NCBI RefSeq assembly: GCF_025751555.1
Contig: NZ_JAOWLB010000017.1
Span: 1 to 64,000 of the forward strand
Reading direction: 5' to 3'
DNA: 64,000 nucleotides
From: Ruegeria aquimaris
GTDB lineage: Bacteria; Pseudomonadota; Alphaproteobacteria; Rhodobacterales; Rhodobacteraceae
The notes beneath the pieces were generated by a model. The model saw only the letters and a program-made list of their open reading frames with translations. It searched no databases and had not been told where the DNA came from. A program made the position numbers and the translations under genes. Shown piece after piece: positions 33,623-41,682 of this stretch. Positions within the stretch are counted from its first letter, which is position 1, and every line of letters begins with the position of its first letter.

Positions 33623-34089
33623 CAGTCCTCTGGCCCCCGCGCGGCGATTCCGAGGATCGGCACCTTGACCGTCACTTCGCCTCCGTCGTCGAAAAGCAGG
33701 GTCAGCGGAAAGGTGTCCCCTTCCGTCATCGGTTCTTGTAGCCGCATCAGCATTGCGTGCAGGCCCCCCGGTTCGAGCGCGACGCTCTCGCCCGGGGCGA
33801 TCGCGATCTCCCCCGCCGGGCTCATGGAGCTCACACCTTCGGCATTGGTCTTCGTCTCGTGGATTTCGGGCATCATCGCGAGCGGTGTTGTAAGGCCGAT
33901 CAGCGTCACCGGCTCGTCGCCAGTGTTGCGGATCGTCATGTAAGCGGCCCCGGGACGGTTCATCCCGATGGAGGCGCGGGACCACGCGTTCTCGACGACA
34001 ACATCCTCGGGTCCGGCCAGCGCGGGCACCGAGAGCCCTCCAAGGGTCAAAAGCGCGGCCAGTGTGCCAGTCAAAATATACTTTTTCAT
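33622..34089 (-). CDS. PCu(A)C periplasmic copper chaperone
   Basis: A 155-residue protein with a signal peptide ending at VPALA. The copper motif of the PCuAC family is clear: MMPEIH (M73, H77) and GGLHAMLM (H111, M113). It hands Cu(I) to SCO and oxidase subunits. Placement beside two SCO genes and DsbA/DsbB suggests a periplasmic copper or thiol module. Confidence 0.92.
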   Translation of the reverse strand: MKKYILTGTLAALLTLGGLSVPALAGPEDVVVENAWSRASIGMNRPGAAYMTIRNTGDEPVTLIGLTTPLAMMPEIHETKTNAEGVSSMSPAGEIAIAPGESVALEPGGLHAMLMRLQEPMTEGDTFPLTLLFDDGGEVTVKVPILGIAARGPED

Positions 34090-34112
34090 CGTTCTGATCC
34101 TGCCCTTTCCAT

Positions 34113-34772
34113 TCAGCTTTGCGCGGCAGCGACTTCGGCGGCCACCAGACGACGCAACTCTGCCTCCCCGAATGGATCGAGCGGCTTGCCGTTCACAAAG
34201 AATGTGGGCGTCTGGCGAATTCCCACGGCCTCGACGTCAGCACGATCCTGGTTAAGGATCGCCACGACACCGGGTGCCAGCATTTGCGTGCGCGCGGCTT
34301 CGGCATCGAGTCCGGCCGTGGCGGCGATCTGAAGGATCAGGCCAGGCGCCGGGGCACCGTGCGACGCCCATCTCGGCTGTTCCCGCAGAACGGCCTCGAG
34401 CACCGGCACGTAAACGTCCTGCATGCGCGCCGCTTCGAGCACGCGGATGGCTTCCTCGGATGCCGCGCCGTGGAAGGGCGTGTAGCGGATCACGACGCGG
34501 ACAGCTTCCCCATGCTCGGCCATGATGTCCTTCACGATGGGATGAAAGGCGCGACAGGCCTCGCAGGCCGGATCGAAGAATTCGACGATCGTGACGGGCG
34601 CATCCGCAGGCCCGAGGATGGGCGAGTAGGGGCGGATCATCGCCTCCGCAAGTTCCGGAGCAACGGGCTCCGCTTCGGCCACTGGGCCGGGGCGGATTGC
34701 AAACCAGGTGGCTCCGCCGAAACCGGCGGCGCCGAGGGCAAGAACGGACAGGATCAGGCCGCGTCGATTCAT
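34113..34772 (-). CDS. DsbA-family thiol oxidoreductase
   Basis: A 219-residue exported protein with an N-terminal hydrophobic anchor. A thioredoxin-fold active site EFFDPACEAC (C70, C73) is followed by an extended helical insert and the cis-proline loop RQTPTFFVNG. Its start overlaps the dsbB-like gene by 4 bp (ATGA), so the two form an oxidant pair. It oxidises thiols of periplasmic proteins. Confidence 0.9.
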   Translation of the reverse strand: MNRRGLILSVLALGAAGFGGATWFAIRPGPVAEAEPVAPELAEAMIRPYSPILGPADAPVTIVEFFDPACEACRAFHPIVKDIMAEHGEAVRVVIRYTPFHGAASEEAIRVLEAARMQDVYVPVLEAVLREQPRWASHGAPAPGLILQIAATAGLDAEAARTQMLAPGVVAILNQDRADVEAVGIRQTPTFFVNGKPLDPFGEAELRRLVAAEVAAAQS

Positions 34773-35191
34773 GTTCGTGTGTCCTTCAATGAAAGGGCCG
34801 ACAGCGCCCCGATCAGCGCGAAGGCGGCGAGCGCCATCAGCGGGATAGGGATGCCGAAGACCAGTTGGTTGTCATCGGTGCAAGAGGGGCCGGTGGCCGT
34901 GCAGGGCTGGACGCGTTCGGGAACAAGACCGACGTACAGCCCCATGTGCCAGAGGGCGATTGCGCCGCCGCCAAGCGCCAATGCGATGCCGTAGCGCCCC
35001 ACGCGGCCGTCCCGCCACCAAAGGCCGAGCCCGAGGACAATGGCCAAGGGGAACATGAAGGCGCGCTGGAACCAGCACAGCACACAGGGCGTCTGCCCCA
35101 GCACCTCGCCGACAAAAAGCACGGCAAGCGAGGCGACGAGCGCGATGATCCACGCCAGCCCGAGGGCTGTTTCTCCGGACATACGGTTCAT
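34769..35191 (-). CDS. DsbB-family membrane thiol oxidase
   Basis: A 140-residue four-helix protein with two periplasmic Cys pairs: TPCVLCWFQR (C36, C39) and VQPCTATGPSC. It reoxidises DsbA with quinone. The start at 35191 lies 6 bp after the SCO stop; the longer frame upstream overlaps SCO. Confidence 0.88.
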   Translation of the reverse strand: MNRMSGETALGLAWIIALVASLAVLFVGEVLGQTPCVLCWFQRAFMFPLAIVLGLGLWWRDGRVGRYGIALALGGGAIALWHMGLYVGLVPERVQPCTATGPSCTDDNQLVFGIPIPLMALAAFALIGALSALSLKDTRT

Positions 35192-35196
35192 GTCGG

Positions 35197-35799
35197 TCAG
35201 AACCTCTCTTCCAGATCGGCGAGTATCTCTTCGGCGGAGGTGCCGTAGGGCCACGAGTCGGCGAAGCCCGCGTCGGGATCGAAGAGGAACAAATGCGACG
35301 TGTGGCCCATCGTGTAACCATCCGGCGCCGCAGCCTCTTCGACGCGTTCAAAGAAGATCGGAAACGTCTCGGATGTGGCGGCGATCTGTTCCGGCGTGCC
35401 GGTCAGACCGATGATGCCCGCATCGAACAGCGGGACGTATTCGGCGAGTGCGGCGGGCGTGTCCCGTTCGGGGTCGATGGTGATGAAAATCGGCTGGACC
35501 TTGGCGGCATCGTCGCCCAGACCGTCCATCACCGCCGCGACCTCAGATAGGGTCGTCGGGCAGACGTCGGGGCAGTTGGTAAAGCCGAAAAAAACCAGCA
35601 TCCAGCGCCCCGCAAAGTCCTCCTCGGTTTGAACCATACCCTGGTGGTCCGTCAGTTCGAACTCAGCGAAAAAAGGCGGCTCGGCGTCAGTTCGGGCGCT
35701 ATCGGCACGATAATCGGACCATAGCAAGAGCCATACGAAGGCAAGCGCTGCCACGCCTGCCAAAACCCAAAGAAACTTCTGTGCCGATGTAAGGGACAA
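35197..35799 (-). CDS. SCO1/SenC-family protein, copy 1
   Basis: A 200-residue membrane-anchored protein with an N-terminal helix (FLWVLAGVAALAFVWLLLW). The SCO site is FGFTNCPDVCPTT (C76, C80) with a distal His in TMGHTSHLFLF. It is first gene of the ten-gene operon; the start ATG is 36 bp from the -10 box of P3. It could act in copper delivery or in reducing or oxidising metal-stressed thiols. Confidence 0.92.
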   Translation of the reverse strand: MSLTSAQKFLWVLAGVAALAFVWLLLWSDYRADSARTDAEPPFFAEFELTDHQGMVQTEEDFAGRWMLVFFGFTNCPDVCPTTLSEVAAVMDGLGDDAAKVQPIFITIDPERDTPAALAEYVPLFDAGIIGLTGTPEQIAATSETFPIFFERVEEAAAPDGYTMGHTSHLFLFDPDAGFADSWPYGTSAEEILADLEERF

Positions 35800-35834
35800 T
35801 CCTGTTCGCCTGTTTTTGATTCTTATTGCAAGTG

Positions 35835-35865
35835 CGGATACATCCTCTAGCCGCTAGAGGTTCAA
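35835..35865 (-). promoter_or_regulatory. MerR-type promoter P3 (SCO-to-Lnt operon)
   Basis: On the minus strand: TTGAAC, a 19-bp spacer containing the near-perfect dyad CCTCTAG-CGG-CTAGAGG, then TATCCG. It is the most symmetric of the four sites and lies between the divergent operon and the merR-type gene, the classic position for autoregulation. Confidence 0.8.
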
Positions 35866-35970
35866 GCACGAAATCATGGTATAGCTTGAACTCACGCGTC
35901 TGTGAAACCGACACTTGTTTATTCCGACGGCAAAACCTACACAAACTGTATCTTTTTCATGGAGGCGAAA

Positions 35971-36399
35971 ATGCTCACGATCGGTACTCTGTCAAAGAAG
36001 ACTGGCACGAAGGTGCAGACCATCCGGTACTACGAACAGATTGGGCTCATGCCCGAACCTGGCAGGACCGAAGGCGGGCAGAGGCGCTACGACAATGCAC
36101 AGCTCGACCGGCTGTCCTTCATCCGCCATTCGCGACAACTCGGTTTCTCGCTCGATGCGATCCGCGAGCTGCTCGACCTCAGCGACCATCCCAACCGGCC
36201 CTGTGATGAGGCTGATGCCATCGCGCGTCGCCAGCTCAAACAGGTGGAGCAGCGCATGGCCCGCCTGAAGGCGCTGCGCACGGAACTGAAACGCATGGTT
36301 CACGAATGCAGCGGCGGGCGGACGGGAGATTGCAAGGTGCTTGAGGTGTTGCGGGACCATTCGGAATGCTTGACCGAACACGAGGAAATCGGGGCCTGA
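35971..36399 (+). CDS. MerR-family regulator, Zn/Cd/Pb type
   Basis: A 142-residue MerR protein. The HTH is IGTLSKKTGTKVQTIRYYEQIGL followed by GGQRRYDNAQ, then a dimerisation helix. Metal ligands fit the ZntR/CadR/PbrR group: C78 (NRPCDE), C113 and C121 (HECSGGRTGDC) and C133. On binding metal such proteins untwist promoters with 19-bp spacers. Four such promoters (P1-P4) are found here, one directly upstream in the divergent region. The ATG at 35971 has GGAGG 6 bp upstream. I infer it controls all four units. Confidence 0.88.
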   Translation: MLTIGTLSKKTGTKVQTIRYYEQIGLMPEPGRTEGGQRRYDNAQLDRLSFIRHSRQLGFSLDAIRELLDLSDHPNRPCDEADAIARRQLKQVEQRMARLKALRTELKRMVHECSGGRTGDCKVLEVLRDHSECLTEHEEIGA

Positions 36400-36481
36400 A
36401 GGAATTCAGCCAACATTCCGGCTGGAACGCAGATCTGCCGCAGAAGTTAATGTGTCGTACAACACAAGCTGGAACCACAAA

Positions 36482-37081
36482 ATGGCCGCTAGACAAGATT
36501 CAATGGAGAGACGGACGCTTTGGATCGTTCTGGCGCTCAATATCGGTTTGGCCGTGGCTTTTTTCGCAACAGGCGCCTTCGGCGACTCAAGTGCCCTGAT
36601 CGCCAACGGGCTCGATAACCTCTCCGACAGCTTCGTCTACGCGATCAGCCTTTTCGCTTTGTCCCGATCCGCCAAATGGAAACGCGGGGCGGCGAACGTT
36701 TCCGGCGGGCTGCTGATCCTGTTCGCTGCAGGCATCCTCTACGATGCGTGGCGCCGCTACATCGGTGGGTCAGATCCGCTCGGGACGATCATGATTGCAA
36801 TGGCCCTGATCGCGGCGGCTATCAACGCAGTCTGCGTTTGGCTGCTCGCTAAGCTCAAAAATCCAAACGTCAATATCCGCGCGGCCAACACCTTCAGTTA
36901 CAACGATTTCGCCGCGAACCTCGGGATCGTCGTGGCCGGTGGCCTCGTCGCTTGGCTAGGAACCAACTGGCCGGACCTTGTCGTCGGTGTGATCGTCGCC
37001 GGGATCGCGGCCTGGGGCGGTATCGACATCCTGCGCGACGCACACGGCGAACACCACAAAGCGGTTCACACGGACAAATAG
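36482..37081 (+). CDS. CDF-like cation transporter
   Basis: A 199-residue membrane protein with six hydrophobic segments. GDSSALIANGLDNLSDSFVYAISLFAL and a later SYNDFAANLGIVVAGGLVAW correspond to the two metal-site helices of cation diffusion facilitators (D-x3-D type), and a His tail ends the protein (HGEHHKAVH). It lacks the cytoplasmic C-terminal domain, so it is a short CDF. It lies 82 bp after the merR-type stop and is probably co-transcribed. The start is uncertain: ATG 36482 is used, with GTG at 36452 and ATG at 36503 possible. Confidence 0.75.
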   Translation: MAARQDSMERRTLWIVLALNIGLAVAFFATGAFGDSSALIANGLDNLSDSFVYAISLFALSRSAKWKRGAANVSGGLLILFAAGILYDAWRRYIGGSDPLGTIMIAMALIAAAINAVCVWLLAKLKNPNVNIRAANTFSYNDFAANLGIVVAGGLVAWLGTNWPDLVVGVIVAGIAAWGGIDILRDAHGEHHKAVHTDK

Positions 37082-37110
37082 TTGCGGGAGATTCTTTCTG
37101 AAAGAAAGGA

Positions 37111-37141
37111 TTGAAGCTATAGTGACTATAGCAATTAGTCT
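37111..37141 (+). promoter_or_regulatory. MerR-type promoter P4 (transglutaminase-like/CDF)
   Basis: TTGAAG, a 19-bp spacer with the dyad CTATAG-TGA-CTATAG, then TAGTCT. The dyad resembles published PbrR/CadR operators (CTATAG-TAA/TGG-CTA). It precedes the 37177 start by about 35 bp. Confidence 0.75.
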
Positions 37142-37176
37142 TGTTCCAAGACGATTCGAGGAGCGACCCGTTGCAG

Positions 37177-37932
37177 ATGATCGACCCCCTACTTGTACCC
37201 ACCAAACTACTGGATTTTGATGCCGCGCCTCTTGCGCGTCTAATTGAGAACCGCAGCTGGCGCGGCTTATCCGAATACGATCGGATCGGAGCTGCCTATG
37301 ATTTCGTTCGGAATGAAATCGCGTTCGGATACAATCGAGCTGACGACATCCCCGCATCCGAAGTGCTTTCCGACGGCTATGGGCAGTGCAATACCAAAAG
37401 CACGCTCTTGATGGCGCTGCTGCGTGGTGTCGGCATTCGTTGCCGGTTGCATGGGTTTACGATCCACAAAGGCTTGCAGCGCGGTGTTGTCCCTGAGCTG
37501 GTGTATCCGCTTGCTCCGCAGGAAATTCTCCACTCATGGGTCGAGATCGAATTTCAAGGTGCCTGGATCAACCTTGAAGGCTTCATCCTGGATGACGCTT
37601 TCCTCGATGTCCTGCAAACGTCATTCTCGGACACAGAAAGTCTCTGCGGTTATGGCGCGGGCACGGATTGCCTTGGCGCGCCTCCCGTCGCCTGGAACGG
37701 AGAAGATACCTACATTCAGAAAACCGGCATCGTGCAGGATTTCGGCGTGTTTGATACGCCGGACGCCTTCTATTTTTCCCATGAGCAATCCTTTGGATGG
37801 CTGCGTGGTGCCCTTTACCGTCATATCATACGCCACTGGATGAATGCGCGCGTTCGTGGTTTCCGCAGCGACCGCCTCAAGACTGACCGACGCGCGACAC
37901 ACGCGCATGAGGAGCCTGCCAATGCCACATGA
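37177..37932 (+). CDS. Transglutaminase-like cysteine protein
   Basis: A 251-residue protein with a transglutaminase/papain-like core. The Cys is in SDGYGQCNTKSTLLMALLR, the His in ILHSWVEIEF, and a hydrophobic strand (AWINLEGFILDD) completes the triad region. No signal peptide is obvious, so it may be cytoplasmic. Such proteins can be peptidases, amidases or cross-linking enzymes; the reaction here is unknown. It sits between P4 and a CDF exporter, with its stop overlapping the CDF start by 11 bp, so it is metal-regulated. GAGGAG fits best with a TTG at 37171; the ATG at 37177 is the conservative choice. Confidence 0.7.
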   Translation: MIDPLLVPTKLLDFDAAPLARLIENRSWRGLSEYDRIGAAYDFVRNEIAFGYNRADDIPASEVLSDGYGQCNTKSTLLMALLRGVGIRCRLHGFTIHKGLQRGVVPELVYPLAPQEILHSWVEIEFQGAWINLEGFILDDAFLDVLQTSFSDTESLCGYGAGTDCLGAPPVAWNGEDTYIQKTGIVQDFGVFDTPDAFYFSHEQSFGWLRGALYRHIIRHWMNARVRGFRSDRLKTDRRATHAHEEPANAT

Positions 37933-38887
37933 CCACGGGCACGCGCATATCGATCCGGATTCTGGCGATCGGCGGGTTGCCATCGCGATCTGGGCGAACG
38001 GGCTTCTTACCGTTGCGCAAATCGTCGGGGGCATATTGTCGGGCAGCCTGGCACTGATCGCCGATGCGCTGCACAACTTTTCCGATATGGCCTCGCTTGT
38101 CATTGCCTTTGCCGCACGCAAGATCGCGCGCCGCCCGGCCGATGAGCGCATGACCTTCGGCTATGGCCGGGTCGAAATCGTCGCGGCCCTGATCAACTAC
38201 ACCACCCTCATCGTGATCGGCTTCTATCTGATCTACGAAGGTGGCATGCGCATGATTGATCCACCCGAAGTCATGGGGTGGACCGTCGTCATTCTCGGTG
38301 GAATCGCGCTTGTGGTCGACACGCTGACCGCAATGCTGACCTATTCGATGCAGAAGGGGAGCGTGAACATCCGTGCGCTTTTTCTCCACAACCTTTCGGA
38401 TGCGCTTGCTTCGGTCGCGGTTATCGTCGCTGGGTCGCTGATCATCCTTTACGACATGCGTTGGGTCGATCCTGCCATCACCATCGGCATCGCGACCTAC
38501 ATCCTGTATCTGTCTTTCACTGAAATAGGCGGCCCAATCCGAACCCTGATGCTCGGGAGCCCGCCGGACATCGACAACGAGGCCGTCGTCGAAGCGATGC
38601 GGAAAGTCGAAGGCGTCGCCGACGTCCACCACGTCCATCTCTGGCAAATGCAAGAGCACGAGGCTGCGCTCGACTGTCATGTCGTCGTGGCAGCCGAGGG
38701 ATGGTCGAAGATCGAAGAGATCAAGAGCGCGATCAAGGAGCGGCTGAAGGAAGAATTCGGCATCAGCCATTCCAGCCTCGAATTCGAGCACGAGGATCGC
38801 GCTCATCAGAACGCCGATCTCTACGGTCACGGCAACGCAAGTGAAAAGGAGAAGACCAATGTTCAAGGAAACGCTGACCGAGCGTGA
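37922..38887 (+). CDS. CDF-family zinc/cadmium exporter
   Basis: A 321-residue cation diffusion facilitator of the ZitB/CzcD type. A His-rich start (MPHDHGHAH) is followed by six helices with the paired metal sites SLALIADALHNFSDM and NIRALFLHNLSDALAS. The cytoplasmic C-terminal domain carries VADVHHVHLWQMQEHEAALDCHV. It exports Zn/Cd/Co by proton antiport. Translationally coupled to the transglutaminase-like gene and followed immediately by a broken SpoIIAA-like gene. Confidence 0.92.
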   Translation: MPHDHGHAHIDPDSGDRRVAIAIWANGLLTVAQIVGGILSGSLALIADALHNFSDMASLVIAFAARKIARRPADERMTFGYGRVEIVAALINYTTLIVIGFYLIYEGGMRMIDPPEVMGWTVVILGGIALVVDTLTAMLTYSMQKGSVNIRALFLHNLSDALASVAVIVAGSLIILYDMRWVDPAITIGIATYILYLSFTEIGGPIRTLMLGSPPDIDNEAVVEAMRKVEGVADVHHVHLWQMQEHEAALDCHVVVAAEGWSKIEEIKSAIKERLKEEFGISHSSLEFEHEDRAHQNADLYGHGNASEKEKTNVQGNADRA

Positions 38888-39221
38888 TGATGTCATCGGG
38901 CTCGTCTGCGAAGGCAAGTTGACGGAGACAGAATTCAAGTAAATGCACGCGCTGCTTCATGAGCGTCTTGGAACAACCGATAATCCGGGTCTGGTTCTCG
39001 ACCTTACAAGTTTCGAGGGCTACGAAGAGCCTTCGGCGATGCTAGAAGATCTGAAGGTCGACACCGCCCACGCGAACGATTTCGGTCGCATAGCGGTTGT
39101 CGGAGAACGCAGATGGATGGAATGGGGCGCACGGGTGGTCAACCTATTGACGGGCTCCGAGATGCAGTGGTTCGAATCCAGCGATACCGAGTCCGCAATT
39201 GCGTGGGCGCGTGACGGGTAG
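38859..39221 (+). pseudogene. SpoIIAA/STAS-like gene interrupted by an in-frame TAA
   Basis: From the ATG at 38859 (AAAAGGAG 6 bp upstream, inside the CDF 3' end) the frame reads MFKETLTERDDVIG ... LTETEFK, then TAA (38940-38942). It then continues in the same frame to 39221 with LVLDLTSFEGYE, FGRIAVVGERRWMEWG and IAWARDG. Together this is one 120-codon SpoIIAA-like (STAS-type, lipid- or anion-binding) protein. The TAA most simply arose from a CAA Gln codon. An ATG abuts the stop (TAAATG), so re-initiation could make a 92-residue fragment. Confidence 0.7.
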
Positions 39222-39487
39222 CCAGCGATTCTGCAAGAAAAGGACTCTGGCCTGGAAATTGACATCACATCAGATGCTTCACGATTAATGGAGGAACGGA
39301 ACGATCTAAATGTAGTCAGCAACATTTGTCTGCTCGGATGAAACAATCCGATGCAGTTTGATGTCGACTTTAGGCTGCATAATAAGTCCCTACGCGCTGA
39401 ATTCTTCGAAATTTAACATAAACTTCACTATCGGAACTTGACATCTGTAGCGGGGCTTTCATGGACTCCAAGTCCGAGCAAGCGAAG

Positions 39488-40330
39488 CTACCGGGATATC
39501 TCCCCTTCCAGCACCGCTCGTCCGTGCACCGCCAAGGTTGCTGAAAACCTCTGGCACCCAAACTTGCGGATCACATCGAGTACCCGCGCTTCGTAGGCAG
39601 CGTGTCCGATCAAGCGACACAAGTCGGACGCGTGGAACTGGCGGTTCGCAGTTGGTGCGGCTTGCATCTGTCTCAGCAATTCGCGCTCTTTGGGATCCGT
39701 TATTGGTCTCGCGGGCGGCTTGACCGCGGGACGAGTTGGAGTTCCCCACGAATTTCGCCATCGGCGCATGAAGCCAAGCAGGAAGCCGGCCGGCACCCTG
39801 CCGTTGCCTCGGGACCGGTTGAAGGCAAGGAAGCGATCCCAGATGACCTGGGTGTCGATGTTCCAGCAGGGCAACGTGGCCTTCGCTGCTTTGATGAGCT
39901 CCGCCCAACTTGTCTGAAAAACGTTCGAACTCGTGGTGATATCGATCAGCCCTGAGAAGATAGTTTTGTTTTTATTATCTCTAGATAGTGATGTGTCGCC
40001 TTCACCTGACACGAGATCATGGGTTTCACTCTCCTCGTCGAAAGCGGAAAACCGAAAGATCCAGGGCGCGAACTTGCCATTCGGCTTCGCCCGCTCGAGC
40101 TGCAACTCCGAAGCCTCAAGTTCGCTCAGAAGAACCGCAAGATACTGCCGTGAGACACCCATCTTCTCCGCCAGGGCCGAGAGGGTGAAGGCTGCCGTTC
40201 CGCGCGACAAACCGTTGTAGCCATCCTTCCAGGCGATGGCATCGAGGATGAGGGTGGCAAGCTTGTGCGCTGCAACAGAGAGATTTGTCTGCGTGATCCG
40301 TCGCAGGATCAGGCCGGTCGTAGGTTCCAT
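39488..40330 (-). CDS. HTH protein of plasmid type
   Basis: A 280-residue soluble protein. Residues about 35-75 form a helix-turn-helix (FTLSALAEKMGVSRQYLAVLLSELE). A Trp-rich middle (WNIDTQVIWDRFLAFN, FMRRWRNSW) and a C-terminal Cys pair (DLCRLIG, FGCQRF) follow. The start at 40330 has AAGGAG upstream. No family name. It sits beside the T4SS region and could regulate it, but this is only positional. Confidence 0.55.
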   Translation of the reverse strand: MEPTTGLILRRITQTNLSVAAHKLATLILDAIAWKDGYNGLSRGTAAFTLSALAEKMGVSRQYLAVLLSELEASELQLERAKPNGKFAPWIFRFSAFDEESETHDLVSGEGDTSLSRDNKNKTIFSGLIDITTSSNVFQTSWAELIKAAKATLPCWNIDTQVIWDRFLAFNRSRGNGRVPAGFLLGFMRRWRNSWGTPTRPAVKPPARPITDPKERELLRQMQAAPTANRQFHASDLCRLIGHAAYEARVLDVIRKFGCQRFSATLAVHGRAVLEGEISR

Positions 40331-40537
40331 GGTCGAGGTCTCCTTGGAGATCCGACGCCATGTCGTGAGACAACAACATTCTTGCCAGCAAAACAACTTT
40401 GCTGGTTGCAGGTGTTTTAGCGGTGCGCTAGGAAACTCTTGTTCACGGAGTTTTCTAGCACGGCGTCAGGCTTCACGGTCTGGCGTCGTCTCCTTTTCGG
40501 GGGTTTTGCACAGCCTTCCGTGCGGGGTTGTCAGGAC

Positions 40538-40559
40538 GCGCGCGGTAAAAACCGCGCGC
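40538..40559 (-). terminator. Hairpin terminator after the 40568 gene
   Basis: Arms GCGCGCGGT and ACCGCGCGC with a 4-nt loop lie 8 bp beyond the minus-strand stop at 40568. The loop and adjacent bases give a short T-run. Confidence 0.55.
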
Positions 40560-40567
40560 AGATTTTG

Positions 40568-41221
40568 TCAGTAGCGAACTTCTTCAGAACCATAGTTCCC
40601 GGCGTGATCACGCCAGTCGACGAAGACGGAACGGTAAAAGTAGCTGCCACATCCATTCGGGATGCTCAGGCCAGATGCGGCTGGCACCTGGCCCACGGTG
40701 GATCTTGTCCATCGGTAGTCGCCCTGCACGCCGTAGGACCCCAATCGCGTCGAGTCGCTGCGATTGCAGTCGCCATCTCGGTTTTCGTGCTGGCGATACT
40801 GGATGTGATAGACCCGTATGCTGCGCACGAAATCAAAGGCGTCGCCCGAGATGTCGATGTCGGCTTGTTCATCCGCTTGGACGCGGACAAGGGGCATAGG
40901 AGTCGATTCCTGCGGTTCGGGCGGATCGCGGAACGTGATGTCATAAAGGCGTTCCATAGGCGACATTGGACTGGGGTCTTTGAACGACACACCCATTGGG
41001 CACCGCCAGATTTGTAAGGGCGGCTCGATCGGCCATGGCGTGATCCGCCGAATGAAGACCGCTCTGGCATGCGCGCAGGGCGCAGAGGCAGGCCAACCGC
41101 CCGCAAGGCAGAGGAGGATCGCACAATCCACCTGATAGGCCTGAGCCGGAGCTGACGAGGCCATTAGTCCGGATATGCTTATTGCCGTGGCTGTTGCCAC
41201 GCCGTGGATCACGTGCTTCAT
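40568..41221 (-). CDS. Secreted T4SS-linked protein, TrbM-like start
   Basis: A 217-residue exported protein with a signal peptide ending at APAQA. The mature start VDCAILLCLAGGWP ... CAHARAVFIRRITPWP recalls the Cys-rich opening of TrbM-type conjugation proteins. Further Cys near the C-terminus (RDGDCNR, GCGSYF) suggest disulfides. It is transcribed away from the virB operon, but its promoter region carries the same 31-bp element as the virB operon (41248-41278), which links it to secretion. A hairpin follows the stop. Confidence 0.65.
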   Translation of the reverse strand: MKHVIHGVATATAISISGLMASSAPAQAYQVDCAILLCLAGGWPASAPCAHARAVFIRRITPWPIEPPLQIWRCPMGVSFKDPSPMSPMERLYDITFRDPPEPQESTPMPLVRVQADEQADIDISGDAFDFVRSIRVYHIQYRQHENRDGDCNRSDSTRLGSYGVQGDYRWTRSTVGQVPAASGLSIPNGCGSYFYRSVFVDWRDHAGNYGSEEVRY

Positions 41222-41247
41222 GATGCCGACTCCATCTATAATGGTGC

Positions 41248-41278
41248 AGCGATACGAAACAACATTAATGATAGCAAG
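41248..41278 (-). repeat. 31-bp promoter-like repeat, copy A (inverted)
   Basis: This matches 42643-42673 in reverse complement with a single mismatch. Read on the minus strand it presents TTGCTA, a 17-bp spacer centred on CATTAATG, then TATCGC, as a promoter for the 41221 gene. Confidence 0.7.
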
Positions 41279-41645
41279 GAGATTTGATTGATGGTTGCGT
41301 GCGATTGTTCGCTTGTCTAGCTTGATGGCTTCCAAGAACTGACGTCGGTTCTGGCTGCTTCGGCGTCTTGAAAGTGGCCAAAATTGCGGACCTCTTTCAT
41401 GTTAACTTTCACTCAAATATCTGTAACCAAATACAAATATGGCATTTCAATGCGGCCACGAAAGCGGTCATGGAAGAACAGGCCGCATGAGCCCGTCACA
41501 CGGCGAGTCGCAGCGCTCATGGTCTCGGGAATGGCAGAACGGAAAACTGTCTCGCCTGGTTCCCCGGCGGGAATCCGGGCGCAGAAGGACGGGGTGGAGC
41601 AACGAGCCTATGTTGGGACCGAACATGACCTTGAAGATTTATGTC

Positions 41646-41656
41646 AGTATCTGATA
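41646..41656. promoter_or_regulatory. Palindrome upstream of parD
   Basis: GTATC-T-GATAC, 26 bp before the parD ATG, is a plausible ParD operator. Short, so low weight. Confidence 0.35.
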
Positions 41657-41682
41657 CGATTGAGCATGGATAGGAGAGTCTG

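Larger units (their letters stand above)
41222..41682. other. Intergenic region with promoter element, copy A
   Basis: About 460 bp between the minus-strand secreted protein and parD. It holds one copy of the inverted promoter element (41248-41278) and, just before parD, a short palindrome GTATCTGATAC (41646-41656) suited to ParD autorepression. The open frame at 41384-41683 looks spurious. Confidence 0.45.

Noticed and set aside
37877-38938. 353-codon minus-strand open frame opposite the CDF gene
   Set aside because: The plus-strand CDF motifs are unambiguous; the reverse frame is His/Asp-rich shadow sequence.
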